Below are positions 1-13,100 of a DNA stretch of 64,000 bases, one piece after another. The translations under genes and the position numbers were made by a program. Below the pieces are notes generated by a model. It did not search any database. It saw only the letters and a list, made by a program, of their open reading frames with translations, and had not been told where the DNA came from. Source of the DNA: Acridotheres tristis (taxonomy: Eukaryota > Chordata > Aves > Passeriformes > Sturnidae). The stretch lies in NCBI GenBank assembly GCA_037013685.1, contig CM072894.1:10617449-10681448 (forward strand), in the 5' to 3' direction. The first letter of the stretch is position 1, and every line of letters begins with the position of its first letter.

Positions 1-1322
1 TCACTGAGCCCACACAAATGAGAAGTGAACATCCTTCAGCCTGAGCTGCATGGCAGAACTGGGGCTCCCATTCAGTACAGTAGGCAAACACATCCTGAAG
101 TTTGAAGCCAAGGGCACTCACACTGACACAGCTCAACTATTCCCACAGTTTCCTTTTGCTCTGTGTATTGTAAAGTCAGATTTGTGCTACACATCTGCTT
201 ATCAACTGACACTGCATAAACACCTGAGCTCTCTGAGTGACATCTGCTATCAGAGTGAAATAAAATATTTACCTAAATCAATTATAAACATTCAGGATAC
301 AAATCAAGCTATAAGGTGTCTAATAAAATTAATAAACCCTGATAAATTATATGGCAAATTTCCCAGACCAAAAATAATTTTATTAATAGTACTGTGGCAA
401 AGTAAGTATTTACATGATGAAATATTAATACCCTTCTAAAGAAGAAAGAAAACGTGGAATGAGGCAAGCCATGAACATGAGGTAATCATCTGTGTTTTCT
501 AAAATCTAGGATTCAGGGTAGCCCCTATAGCCAGTGTCTATAAAGCCAGAGTACTGCAACTGAGAGATGAACACAAAACCTGAAATGTCCAGGGCTTTAT
601 GCTAGTTACCTTCATAAAATCCCTCTTTTCACAAACTATGTGACTGACATTAGGAAAAATTTTGAAACACTCACCAATAAAATACCAATTTCCCAGAACC
701 CAGACTTTTTTAAAAGTTTAGTGCTAAAGAGGCTAGCTATGAATTTCACAGTTAAGTAGACATATTTATGCAAGTCTCCCCACTAATGTTCTATGAGCAA
801 AGAAGACTAATTCCCATCACACCATGCATTGTGGTCTAGAAGAAGACAAAATGAATAATCAAGATCCTTGCTCCTTCTGCTCTTGACAGCTCCCAAGTGA
901 AGTGCTAGGGTTGCTGAACCACATGAACAGAGCACCACAATCACCCAAACACACAACCAAAAGAACAAAGTAATGGTTTGCTTCTCAACTCATGTTGGTC
1001 TGCATAGATCCAATACAATAGAAAAAGCTCACATTGATTTTTGCTGAAAATCTGTTCTGAACTTTAAAGTAGCTTGAGAACACGGCTGAATAACATATGC
1101 CTTCAGTTTAATGTACCTACCATTGTCCAGCTAAGCTCTTTATTTGAAAGCTCTATTCCTTGAGTAACTGAACACTGTTTTATAAAACTGATATATACTG
1201 TGGTTGTCCAAAGCATAAGCTTTGTGTTTGGAGAGATCTAAATATATTAGCCAACTTAATATCAATGGCCAAAAAGCATGGACTCTCCCTGAAGGTAAAG
1301 AACACCTTCTTAATGAAAAAAC

Positions 1323-4154
1323 CTTGCAATAATCTTAGATCCATCTTCAATTTAGACCTTGTATTTTCCCCTGTTGTCAGAGTTTCAATCACCTTTCCTA
1401 TGAGCTCTGGGTTTCAATTTACAGAGCATTAGCCCTAGGCTCCTCATCAGCATCTTCAGGTCTACTGGGACATGCATTCCAAAACACTGAGCAGTTGGAA
1501 GAGCAAATCAAAATTAACAAATCCTGAGTGACAAACAAAGCAGACCAGTTGCTCAAGAAAATTGGAGGTTTCCTCAAAATTTAAGTGTCATGTAGATCTA
1601 AAACCATAGAGGCCAAAACAGTCTGAAGATGTTGACAAGAAACATCCCTAAGAGAGAATGTCTACCAGTTAATTCAGATAAGCAGCCTACAAGTCAGGGA
1701 AGACTTAAAAATCAGAAAAATAAAAGCATCCAGATGTAGGTATCAAAATCATAGGTATACAGAGATTCTATGCATTTCTGTAGCTGTTATTATTACAACA
1801 TGCCACATAAAGTGCAGATAATACAGTAGGAAACAAGTAAACAAGAAGCACGAGTGCCACTGCAAACAAAGGTGATTAGATCTCAGCTGGCTTCTCTCTG
1901 CAAGCAGCCTTCTTAAAACAAAGGTGAACGCCCTCAGAAAAGCCTTATTTCTCTGATGCCTCACTCCTTGTAACCTGTTTTCCAGTCCAGCATACCAGTC
2001 CAAGCACTCGAAGGAGAAGTTGCAGTGTGCTCCTTCTTGGCACTGACTGCATATGGCAGCTGCAAAGCTTGTAGTCAGTGAATTTTGCAGCTGGTCTGGT
2101 AGCAGTTGGCAAAAACCTAGTGTCCAGATGGACACTAAATTTGCATTATTTATAATGCTTCAAAAGTGAATAAACCTATATAAAACTTATAAGGACGTTT
2201 ATTTAGGGACTTTCTGACATTTCTGAAGCCACTTTCATCCAAGCAATGCTGAAAGCTTTACTGCCCTTAGGAAAAAGCTTTACAGCTCTTGATCACTGTT
2301 AACCCTTATATAACATATGTGGAAGAGCAGGCAAATCCGGTGCTATTGACAGATTATGACCTACAAATTAATAGACCCATTTACAACTATAGTGCTTGTT
2401 TTCAACAGCATATATTGTACAAGGATCTGGACTGCTGAAGTTTTCCCTCCTTGCAGTGTAAAAGAATGGAGAAGAAGCAGGCTACAATTTGTAGTTTTCA
2501 AAATAAAAAGTAAACAGTCCCTAGAAAAGCAAGCCATTAGGAGGCAGATCCCGATTTTGGCTGCAAGAGTTAATTTTCTTCTTAGCTGGCATAGAGCTGG
2601 GTTTTGAACTCAGTAGGACAATTACATTGATAACACACTGATGTTTTGGCTGTTGCTAGGTAGTGCTTACCCAAATCAAGGACACTCCAGTTCCCCAGCT
2701 CTGCCTGTGAGATGTGCAAGAAGCTGGGAAGGAGCATGGCTGAGACAGCTGACTGGCCAGAGGGATACTAAATATCATAGAACACCATGCCTGGCATAGA
2801 AACTGTGGGCTTGGCCAAGAGGGTCTGATCACTGCTCAGGGATGGGCCGAGCATCAGCCAGCAGGTGGTATGGAACTGTGCTGGGCATCACTTGTTTCTT
2901 TTTCATTTTATTCTTCTCTCTCTCTATTTCATTGCAATTATTACCATTAAAATAGTTTTGTTTCAGTAATAAAACTTCATGTAACCCACAAGTTGTACAA
3001 TTTTCCTGATTCACCTCCCCGTGGTGGGTGGCCACTGCTTACATAGTACTTAGTTGCCAGCTGAGGTTAAACCACCAGAAGCCAGTGCCTGATGGACCGT
3101 GTGACACCAGAGCTACATTGCACCAGACAACACAAACAGGTTTCCTATAGTGTTCCCATCTCTCAGCCAACTTTGAAAATAACCATTTATCACATAGATG
3201 GTAAGGCCCACAATGTCCTTTGCTCTTCAGAAATCATAGAAAACAGTAATTCTTCATGTTGAAAGTCCTTCAGCTGTTCAAAACTAGGACAAAATATGTT
3301 AAAGAAGAATGACCAGGCATGTCCTTTTTTTTTAAACAACTTGAACAGAGAAATAATATCTTTTGTTTTGAAACCGGTAGCCTCTAAAAGAAAGTAAAAA
3401 GGTAATATTCATTTCTATCTCCAGTTCTCAGCATTTCGGGACTGTCATTATACAATCCATTTTACTAATACCTATATCAAAAATCTGAACTAAACAGGTC
3501 ACCGGGAGATCACTTTTGTTGTTACAGAATGACAAATCCAGATTTCCTTAGGCCCGAGCAGTAGAACAACCACACACATCAGCTCTCTGTGAAGCTACTG
3601 TCAGCTCAGCCATCGATACTGCTTCAGCCCCTTCTCCAGACCAGCTGAGTACATCATCATTTGTATCATTTTTATTATCTCCTCACTCTGCTGAGGAGAC
3701 AGAGCATACTAATAAGGTTTTCAAGCATGCAAACCAGCCACGTAGAGTACACCACCACAAAACTCCCTAGTATTTTGACAGCATAAGCAGCCCATGGTAT
3801 TTTAGCACTCCAAGGTCACTTGCCTTGCAAATTACTCATTCCTACATTCCACATCATTAAACACCTGATTCTGCTCACTGAAAAGAGCACAAGCTTCACT
3901 GGGAGAAAAATGATTAAATCAGCCATAACAGCTTTGCTATAGACTTGCTTATTTAGTGTAAATAGAGTGCCAGTCACAAGTCCAACAGGATATAGTTGAA
4001 CAACACATCTCAAGTAGTGGCTGTTAATCACAGCTAAATAGCTGCTCAATGGAGATGACAGTTCCAGGCTAACAACAAGGCACTTCAGAGGCACATGGTG
4101 CTGAAGGCACTGCTGTCTGTAGCATATCACCACTGATTCTACAGCCAGCAACAA
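1323..4154 (-). CDS. Unrecognised gene, left-most candidate exons in the window
   Basis: Minus-strand candidates. One opens at an acceptor at 4154 (AAATAG/TTG) and runs at least to about 3970, starting [17 protein letters not shown]; its donor is uncertain. 2671-2723 encodes [17 protein letters not shown] between a strong acceptor (CTTCCCAG) and donor GTAAGC. 1975-2046 encodes [19 protein letters not shown], but a different frame over 1970-2135 is open as well. 1323-1406 encodes [20 protein letters not shown] and seven more residues. A possible following exon near 1112-1150 (LSNKELSWTMV) joins it in phase. No stop codon with a polyadenylation signal is evident, so the gene probably continues to the left of base 1. 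Confidence 0.38.
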
Positions 4155-7100
4155 CTATTTCTCTCTTCACATTACTGAACTGTGCAGTAACGCAGAAAAA
4201 GCTTGAAAATTATTAATAATTATGGTATTGTGCATTGAAGGATGCAACACTGACTTGCTGTTAAGTTTCCATTTGGAAAAATAATGCTATAAATACAAAA
4301 TATGCACTGAAAAAGCACAAAGGAAGGACCAAGAGCTTTTAAGAACCCATTAAAACCAAACATCCATAATTAAGAATTTGTACCAAGTTTCTAACCCTTC
4401 CAAGATACTAAAGTTCATGATCCAAAGCCTTCTACAGACAAGTGTTACTTCTTCAAGCTACGTGGCTTTGGATCATGCCTCAAATTGCAGACTCCAGCAG
4501 GCTTTCCCTTCAAACAAAGCTTTGCCTTCATAGACAGAAGGGCATTGCAGTCTAACGTGAGTTGAGGCAAACCCCTCAAAAACACCAGATCTCCCATTCT
4601 ACTGTCACACCATTACTGAGAAATTCCTGCAAAAATACATTCCCATTGTGGGAGATGTGAAACAGTGGTAAAATTAAGACTGCTGCTCTCATGCTATCAA
4701 ACTGTAATGTTTCTTTACAAAATGAAAATTGTTTTCAAACTTTAGTGTGTGGTATCATACTGAGCAAGAGCAACTGAAAAATTGATCCAAAATTTGAATT
4801 GTGAATAAAGGTATAGGACAAGTAAAGCATGCAAAATGAGGAAAAGAAAGAGCCCTAGAGACAAGTGCATTTTCAATAACCACTAGCTTCATGATTCTGA
4901 AGGGTAAAAAAAGATTTCCTGAGGTGGTAGCTGAAAGGTTTCACAGAATCACTGGGTTGGAAAAGACCTTCAAGACTGAGTCCAACCTATGCCCTAACAT
5001 CTCAACTAAACCATGGCACTGAGTGCCACATCCAGTCTTTTTTTAAAGACATCCAGGGATGGTGACTCCACCACCTCCCCAGGCAGACCATTCCAGTATT
5101 TTATCATTCTTTCAGTGAAAAACTTTTCCCTAATATCCAACCTATATCTTCCTTGGCACAGTTAAGACTCCGTCCTCTCATTCTGTCAGTTGCTGCCTGG
5201 AGAAAGAGACCAATCCCCAGCTGACTACAACCACCTTTTTTTTAATAAAACAGCACCATATCAAACTGAAGACAAGGTCTTCAGCCAGTATAACATCTCA
5301 TCTCCATCAGCTTTGTGCTACAGTATCAGCTGCCCTTTGACAGTCTGTATAAACAGAGGAGAATGGGGTTTTTTTTCATTTGGATTAAGAAAATCATACT
5401 GGATGACTGCAGAGATATTGTCTTATATTTCCAAATTAAACTGTAAGCAGAATTTACACATAAGAATGCCCTTACTGTAAATGCATCAATTGTCACTCTC
5501 TTAACACATGGTTTACATTTGGCACAGCAACAATACAAAAGTGTTTACAAAATGGCTCAGAGCCAACAGATGGCTCCTCCAAGCCATCAGTATCAGAATC
5601 ATACTCAGTTCCCACTCCTTCCCAGGAAAAGTCTGGGAAAACAGATTGGGATGATGCCCAAGTACATACACATGGTAATTTATATCTGGATTTGTATGTA
5701 CGTGCATATATAGGCACACATGTAAATCTATATAAAGTATAATCACGTACACATGAGCAATATACAGTGCACAGGTATCTGGGCTCTTCAGCTGTCTAGG
5801 ACCCTCCCAAAACCAAACTTTACACAAAGAATTTTTCTCAGTTCAGTAGAGATATTTTATTAAAAGACAATGTTATTTTGATAAGATGTCTTATAACTAC
5901 ATATTCTGGTTTCTACTAACAGGGTATTCCACTTTTACAGACCAGTTTTGTTGTTTCATATCTTGGCTGAAGACCTGCCAGGGCAGGGACTGCAACACCA
6001 GCTATGCTTAGGCTGAGCTGGGGAAAGCTGCTAAGCCATTCTCTGAAAGAAGTCAGCAAGAGGCACTTCTGAGATTCATGGCAAAAGCAGAGGCCACGTG
6101 ATGGAAGCAGTGTTAAGCTGGTGACTGCCACTTCCCATGCTTCAGAAAAAGCATTTCTCTCTGTCATTAGCATGGGGAAATCGCTTCATTCTGACAGAAA
6201 ATAGCAGCTTTTATTGTTAAAAAAAAAAAAAAAAAAAAATCAGTAGTTGAATTGCCCCCCTTTTTTTTGGTGCTGATCATCACTCAATGCTAGACAAGAA
6301 GCCTGTACCTTATTTGTAAAACAAATATTGTCAGACAAGACCTTGTTGAGATGACTACTCACATGCCTCCAGCTGGAGCCCATTTCTCTCCTAAATGCCA
6401 TCAATAAAAACAAGACCCATGCTATACATGTGATTCTTGCTAGAGTAATGTACATATGGTTGTCTTGAAATTGTTCCTTGCTTGTTTATTTTTATATCCC
6501 TGATATTTACAGCACTACACATCTGTACCACAAGCCTCTAGAAAAACAGTGTGCACTGCAGATAACTTTTACAGATAAAATGCATATTAACTCCAAAAAG
6601 CCCAACAACAAATAAGTTTAGAAACAGGCAAGTTTGCAGGGTTTCCATTTCAAACCTTACAATGGGTTTCTATTTTTAACCTTACAAAAATCAACCACAC
6701 CACAGCAATAGACTTTTGCTTCTTTAGCTTAGCCTCCAAGATTCCCAGCTGCAGCTGAAAGCCTTGCAAGAAGGCCCTCCAAAAGGCAAAACATGGTGCC
6801 TTTCCCTACCTGTTTTCTCAGGCAGGGGGCCGGGGGGTATGTGATAATCTCTTGCTTAGAATTCAAGGTTTGTACAAGTTATCCTTCCTCCTAAAGGTAT
6901 CATCCAAGAAAAACACAACATCTTTCCTTCTCCATTGCCCAACTGACATGACTGATCAGCAAAGGCCCATACCTAGAAATACTTGAGCCAAAAAACCACA
7001 AAAACCACTCATGTCAAGCTCCTGAGAATCAAAACAGAAAAAAAAAAAAGTAATTTCTGCCTGGCTCAGGAAAGGAGCAAAGTGTAATCAGTTTTCCACA

Positions 7101-10100
7101 GCCAAAAAGGAGTCCACAGATATGCCAGAATACATAGGCCATCATCTGTGACTAAGGAAATCAGAGGAACTTCCATCTGAACCATTCCAAAAGCAGATGT
7201 AGGTCAGAGATATGACAAGGAAACATCTTGCCCAGACAGGCTCTCACCTCAATGGGAAGAAAAAAATTCTAAATCAAAATCCAAAATGAAGTACTATTTT
7301 CCAGAAGACATCAGGCTATGACTAACAGAGTAGCTTATTAGACAACAAGATTAGAACTCTGTTATCTATAGAGATACAATCTCTCAACCAAAAACTTACG
7401 GGATGAGAAATTAAACCACCCATTTATGTTTTGAGAAGCATCATGGGCAACTACTAAATAAAACTGAATACAAAGTAAATTACTTTAAAAAATCTAATAT
7501 TGCTTTCCTGCCACACAAGATTGGAAAGGTTTTCTATTAAACACATTTTTTAACAAAGGCCATCACTAATCACCTTATGAGTATAAAAAGAGAAGCAGCT
7601 GTTTTCATACTTCTGGTTTGGAATTTGCTATGCTTATAAGGCAAGGACCAAAAACGTTTTCTTTTAGTTCCCATCCTTGACAGAAATTTCTTGAATGGCC
7701 TTTAGGAAAAGTTCTAATTACAGTTGGGAATTAATTAGAAATAGAAATGCTCATTGAATGGATTTTCATTGGAGAACATGATTCATAAAAACAATTTCCT
7801 CAAACATATTGTATGTGCAACAAAGTTCTTCTGTAACACTGGCAACTCTCCTGCCAGTTCATCTGGCAAGAATGGGATCTTCAGCATCAGTTCTGCTATG
7901 AGGATCTGTTTATGCAAGGGGATTTCACAAAATGTCATTTGATTGGTGTTACACCAGTTTTAATTACTTAGAAGAATATTGGAAAAATATGGACAATGAA
8001 AATACAGTGCACAATGCTTGTAGTACACCATGTATGTTTGTTTACTCCCACCCTCAGCAAATACAAAGAAAAAAAACCAACTTCTATTTACTTTCACATT
8101 TTTCAGAGGTCAAGAAAATTTTAATTTTGCCAGTGAGGAGTAATTAGACTACTAAGGTGACAGAGCATAACACAAGCCTTCAATGGGCTCTGACCTGCTA
8201 TATCAAAATGAAATAGCTGCAGCATTAAACTGAGCTGTCAGTTATTGTATGCATTTACTGAAAATTCATTTTGAGGTGATTTATCTAATATATGACACCT
8301 TTAGAGCAGTATGAATACTGTTTCATCATACCATCTTCTTAGGAGGTTGTTGATTACATAAATGACTCAAGAATTGGCCATATCACTGTTTTCACATGAT
8401 GAAAGCAACTCCTCATTCATGCTACCAGCTCTAATTTCTCCAGCTCCTTTTATTCCAGGATTAGCCAGTTCACTCTTTCTAAAGATAGTAAATCTGTTCA
8501 GAGAGAACTACATGCATAAACAGTTGGTTAGAAATAGAGCAAGGGAGAGAAAAATGATTGGAATGATCAGATGGTTGGAATGAGAGTGTAATTACCTCTG
8601 AGCAGCAGCATTGCTTATTGTCAGCTTAAGTAGTTTGTGGAATTACAAAGTTACTTTACAAGCTAAAGATGATTTTAGTACTTTGTGAAGCCAGGAAAGC
8701 CTTGTTCAAACAAGTGTAACAGACTAACAGCATGGTTATATACTTTGGAAGAATGAATGTCCTTCTGGCAGTAATTGTTTGTAATTAGAAAACCTGTCTA
8801 GCTGATAATTGTTATCCAGTTATCTGATCTTGGACACAATTATACAAAGCCAATGTCCAGGTTTCAGCACACAACTGGGGATTCCAATTCATAGACTGAT
8901 TAACTGGCATGAATCCCATCAGCCCCAGTGCCAAGGTTACCTCAGTGAAGCCTACTTCATCATGAGCAGTTCACAGTGTTCCATCCAGTAACTCAAATTA
9001 TATCAGCATCTTCTTAGTCAGAAACCAAACATTAAAAATTGAAAAGCTCTCAGGTCTACAATTTAAATGACCACCTTATTTAACGTGTCATGGGCTTTGA
9101 ACCCTCAATGACTGCAAAATGTGCATGATCTGAAAAATAACACTAATGCAAACCTAATGTTGCCCTTGCAAAGTTCCTTGAGGAATTCAATGTGAAATAG
9201 TCCAAGAATAAAGAAACTTACATTTAAATTTCATTAAAAATTAAGCATCATAACAGAACCAACAGCAAAACAGCATTAGCTAAAGGCAGCATTTCTGAGC
9301 ATATTATGAAGTAATCATTTTCACTGAAGGATGTATGCTTGAATAGTTTAATGCATACCCATATGCTTTGTATTTATACATACACATAAACCCAAAATTT
9401 CTACTTATATTACACCATGCATTTCATTATGTTACAAATTTCTAAGAATGCAGCCTTGCTTATGGGAAAGTGTTGAGAAGCTGTATCATGCTTTATTTTT
9501 ACATTGCATCAGATAAGTATATATTTACTACTGGTAGTCACTAATGTATAGCCTTAGTAACAGCATCCTTAGGGAAGCCATAAGGCTTGTGTTAGTCATG
9601 TAGTATAGCAAATAGATTACTGAAATAATACAGTTTATTTCCCTGCATGAACAACACTTGAATTTACATGAAAATACGATAACGTAATTAAAAAAAAAAA
9701 AAAAGAAAAAAGCACAAAATTTTACAAACATTAAGCTTTGTCACAAGAGATGCTTGATGGAACAGTTATTCTACATTTAAAGAATTTGTTCCAACTGTGT
9801 GAAGGAACCAATTCACTACTAAAGAACTGAAGGTGAACTGAAGGCTGCCTTTAAAAGCAGATTATAAATAGTCATGAGTATTAAAGTATTATGGTGTTTG
9901 CCCTTAAAAAAAAAACCCTCCAAACTCAGCATACAGTATCCTACACACAGCACTGATGTCTGTTTCAATTCACAGAAACTTTCAATGCTTTTCAATATGT
10001 GGTAACATTAAAAAAATTAACAGAAAAGATTTAGTGTGACCACTTCACTGCACAATATTGAAGTCGTTAGAAGCAAACACTGTATTTATTTCTAATGCGG

Positions 10101-13100
10101 ATTGCACAAAGCCATAACATTTACTTATTTCAGCGAATAGACTCACTCCTCAAACATAGAACACAATACCATTTTAAGCTGATATTGAGACAACAGATAG
10201 GAAAGCTTTTTTTTCCCCAAGCTGAAGGCTTAACAGCTTTGAATCCCTCTGGAAATCCTTGTGGATTTTAAATTAGGTGTTTTACTTTGAGACAAAACCT
10301 AGATTTGTTGGTAAACAGGTAGGACTTGGTCCACTGTGCCCAATGTAAGCAGGAGAGAGGCTTTCCCTAAAAGCTGGAAGTGTGATTTCCACACACTGCA
10401 GGCTTCCACCTTTGCCAGCAGGTGGCAAGGAGACAGACAGGGAAAGGCAGGATTGCTAAACCCGCGCGACTCACACATGAGGAGCCAGCTTCCGCCTTCT
10501 GATGCAAGGAAAGGATAGCCAGCTCCGAAAGTGCTGAGACCCCAGAATAATGACATTTTCTAGTCACAGTCTAATTACAGTTGCACATAGCTCTACCAAA
10601 CAATTTGTAAAATGACTGCAAAGCAAGCAAGGGTTTCGTACTGCAGCCTGCATTGCGATGGAAGTTACATGCTACTCATCTCACACATCCAGTTACGTGC
10701 TCAGTGCTACTCAGCTCCAGATAGGACACAACGAATGAGCCAAATGAGAAGAAGCAAACCCTAATTTTTAGGATCTTAATGAAGTCTAACATAGGCAAAA
10801 ATATTTCCTAGTCTGTCCCAATATTCATTTGCAAAGATATAAATGAGGGGGCATTGAAGTCAATTCAATTACAGAAGTGGAACAAGGACAGGTAAATAAA
10901 AACACAGGTGACAAAACAGAAGCCAAAGTTCAAGTTAGAGGAAAAAACTTATTAAAGTATCCTTGCTGAACTCTTCTAAATGCTTACTCCTAGAATGTGG
11001 AATTTTATATTAAATCCATGTCCATGGGCTCCTATTTTAAGTAAAACATAAGAAAGTATTAATTATCATTGTAAAGGAGAGTATCTGTTCTAAAAGAAAA
11101 AACAAAACCTCTCTTACCACTGAAAACTTTAAGATATTTCTTACTCATAACTTTGGGGAATTATTTCAATAAAAAATTCTAACATACAAAGTTTCTAGTC
11201 TAGAGGGCTATCTCCCCATCTATTCTTCCACTTCCCAGAACCACAGTGTACTGTAACAAAAGACTAACTCCAAGGTCCCTGCTACCAGCATTGTTCTATA
11301 AAGGTACAACTAATCAAGGTCAAACCCAAAAAAAAAAGGCTTTACAAAAAGTAGATTATATTAGGTTTCAGATGCTTTATTGGGTTTCAGATGCTTTTGT
11401 CAGATCTTACCTGCAAATAGAATGGAAGAACAAAGAGGGAGGATTGATGCACCTCCCTCCAAATAGATGCTAAAGAGCTACTTGCAGTATCTTATTCTGT
11501 ACTGAATAAGGCAGCACAAGGAGAAACAACACTTTGAGTAGTGACCCAGGTCTGTTCTCACTGCACAAACCTATAAAATAGAAATCATTCAAGTTGCACT
11601 ACTGTAACATTGGAAACAGCTCTACAAAATGCCATTATGCATAACAATGTGCAGTGTGTGGATGAGACTTAAATATCAACAAAAGAAAAGATTGATCAGA
11701 TAAAATCTAAACACCTATAAACTGAATAACAATAAAAGGAGTGCCTATACACAAGATTTACTATAACCAAGCCTCTTACTACAATTCAGCATTAAAATAA
11801 TATGTTTAAGCTGGGCATATATTCTTCTTCCAATTTTTCCTCTTAGAAAAACTTTTAAATCTTGCACTTCAAGCTAGATGCACTACCCTCATGGGCCATA
11901 GTGTTCAACCAGCATATAGAATCCAAACATGACTGGCATTCCTCTTGTTCCTTAAACCCTTAATTTCTTCTATAATGCTCAAGCAGTGTTTGCAGTGCAA
12001 TGTGGTAAACAATTTGTTGCAATGACAGCAAACAGATCCGTGTTTAAATCAGACACTGTCATTACATTTCCTTTAACCTCTGCAAAACTGCTCCAACTCT
12101 TGGTCTAATCCACATGAAATATTCTAATGATTTCATAAAGTACAGGGCTGTGCACAGTGCTTTTCATCTCTTTCTTCTTTACTCCACAAACCTCAAAATT
12201 AGTAATCAGAGTAACAGGTAGAGTTGCAAAGCTGGGTGCATCTCATCCTATGCTGATAAGATACAAATGAGAAACAAAAAAAACCTTCCCTGAAGGAGAA
12301 GAAAGTGTGCTATATTATATGGAATACACTGTGATCCTTTCTACCACAAAGTTTTCGGCTTTAAGCCATGTTAGCCCTACAAGTACTACTACAAACAGAG
12401 TTCAGTATTGAAATACAGTAAAATTTCAAGCAAAATCAGATAGCATATGAAAATGAGTGTTTGCTTTCATCCACATATGGTAGAAAATACATTTGCAGCC
12501 GTTTGCCATGCTCACAGACAACAAAGAGCCACAGCAATTGCTTGTATGACCAGATCTCATTGGGAAGGTTTTCATGAGATGGAGACTTTGCATTCTCTCC
12601 TGCTTGGACACACATGTCAGAATGTATCCATCTGTTTGAATAAAATTGAAATATTACTCTAATTTGGTTTTAAACATTTACTAAATTGTGCAAAATTCTT
12701 TCTGCCAGACAAGTCAGAATGAAAGCTGCATATAAACTTAGATTTTTCTTGTTTTAAGTCAGTACATTGTTATACACTTTACTGAAATTTTCTTGACTTT
12801 GAAGTCTATGAAGGCAGTGAAACAGTGATGACTTTCAGTGAGACACAGAATGGTGATTTGCTTGGCACTGGTCATCCTGCAATGGTCTACAAAAGCACAA
12901 GAACTTTTAGCTCCAGCTGAAGTGAGGAGGAACTGGGGACATTGCTCACCTTTCATATCTGAGCTTGGTATTATGAGACAGCTCTCCAGTGGCAGATGTG
13001 AAGATGCACAAGGCATACATGTAACAGGCTGCATAACAGCAAGATTTATACCATATGCCAGAACAGTAATACTTTAATCTTAAATCAATACCAAGATGAA

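Noticed and set aside
50..439. 129-codon plus-strand frame at the left edge
   Set aside because: No splice context, AT-rich with runs of Ile/Lys/Leu, and no resemblance to a known protein; best read as chance.
610..643. Possible 34-nt minus-strand exon (HIVCEKRDFMK)
   Set aside because: Splice signals are acceptable, but it is too short to judge and its phase does not fit the exons before it.
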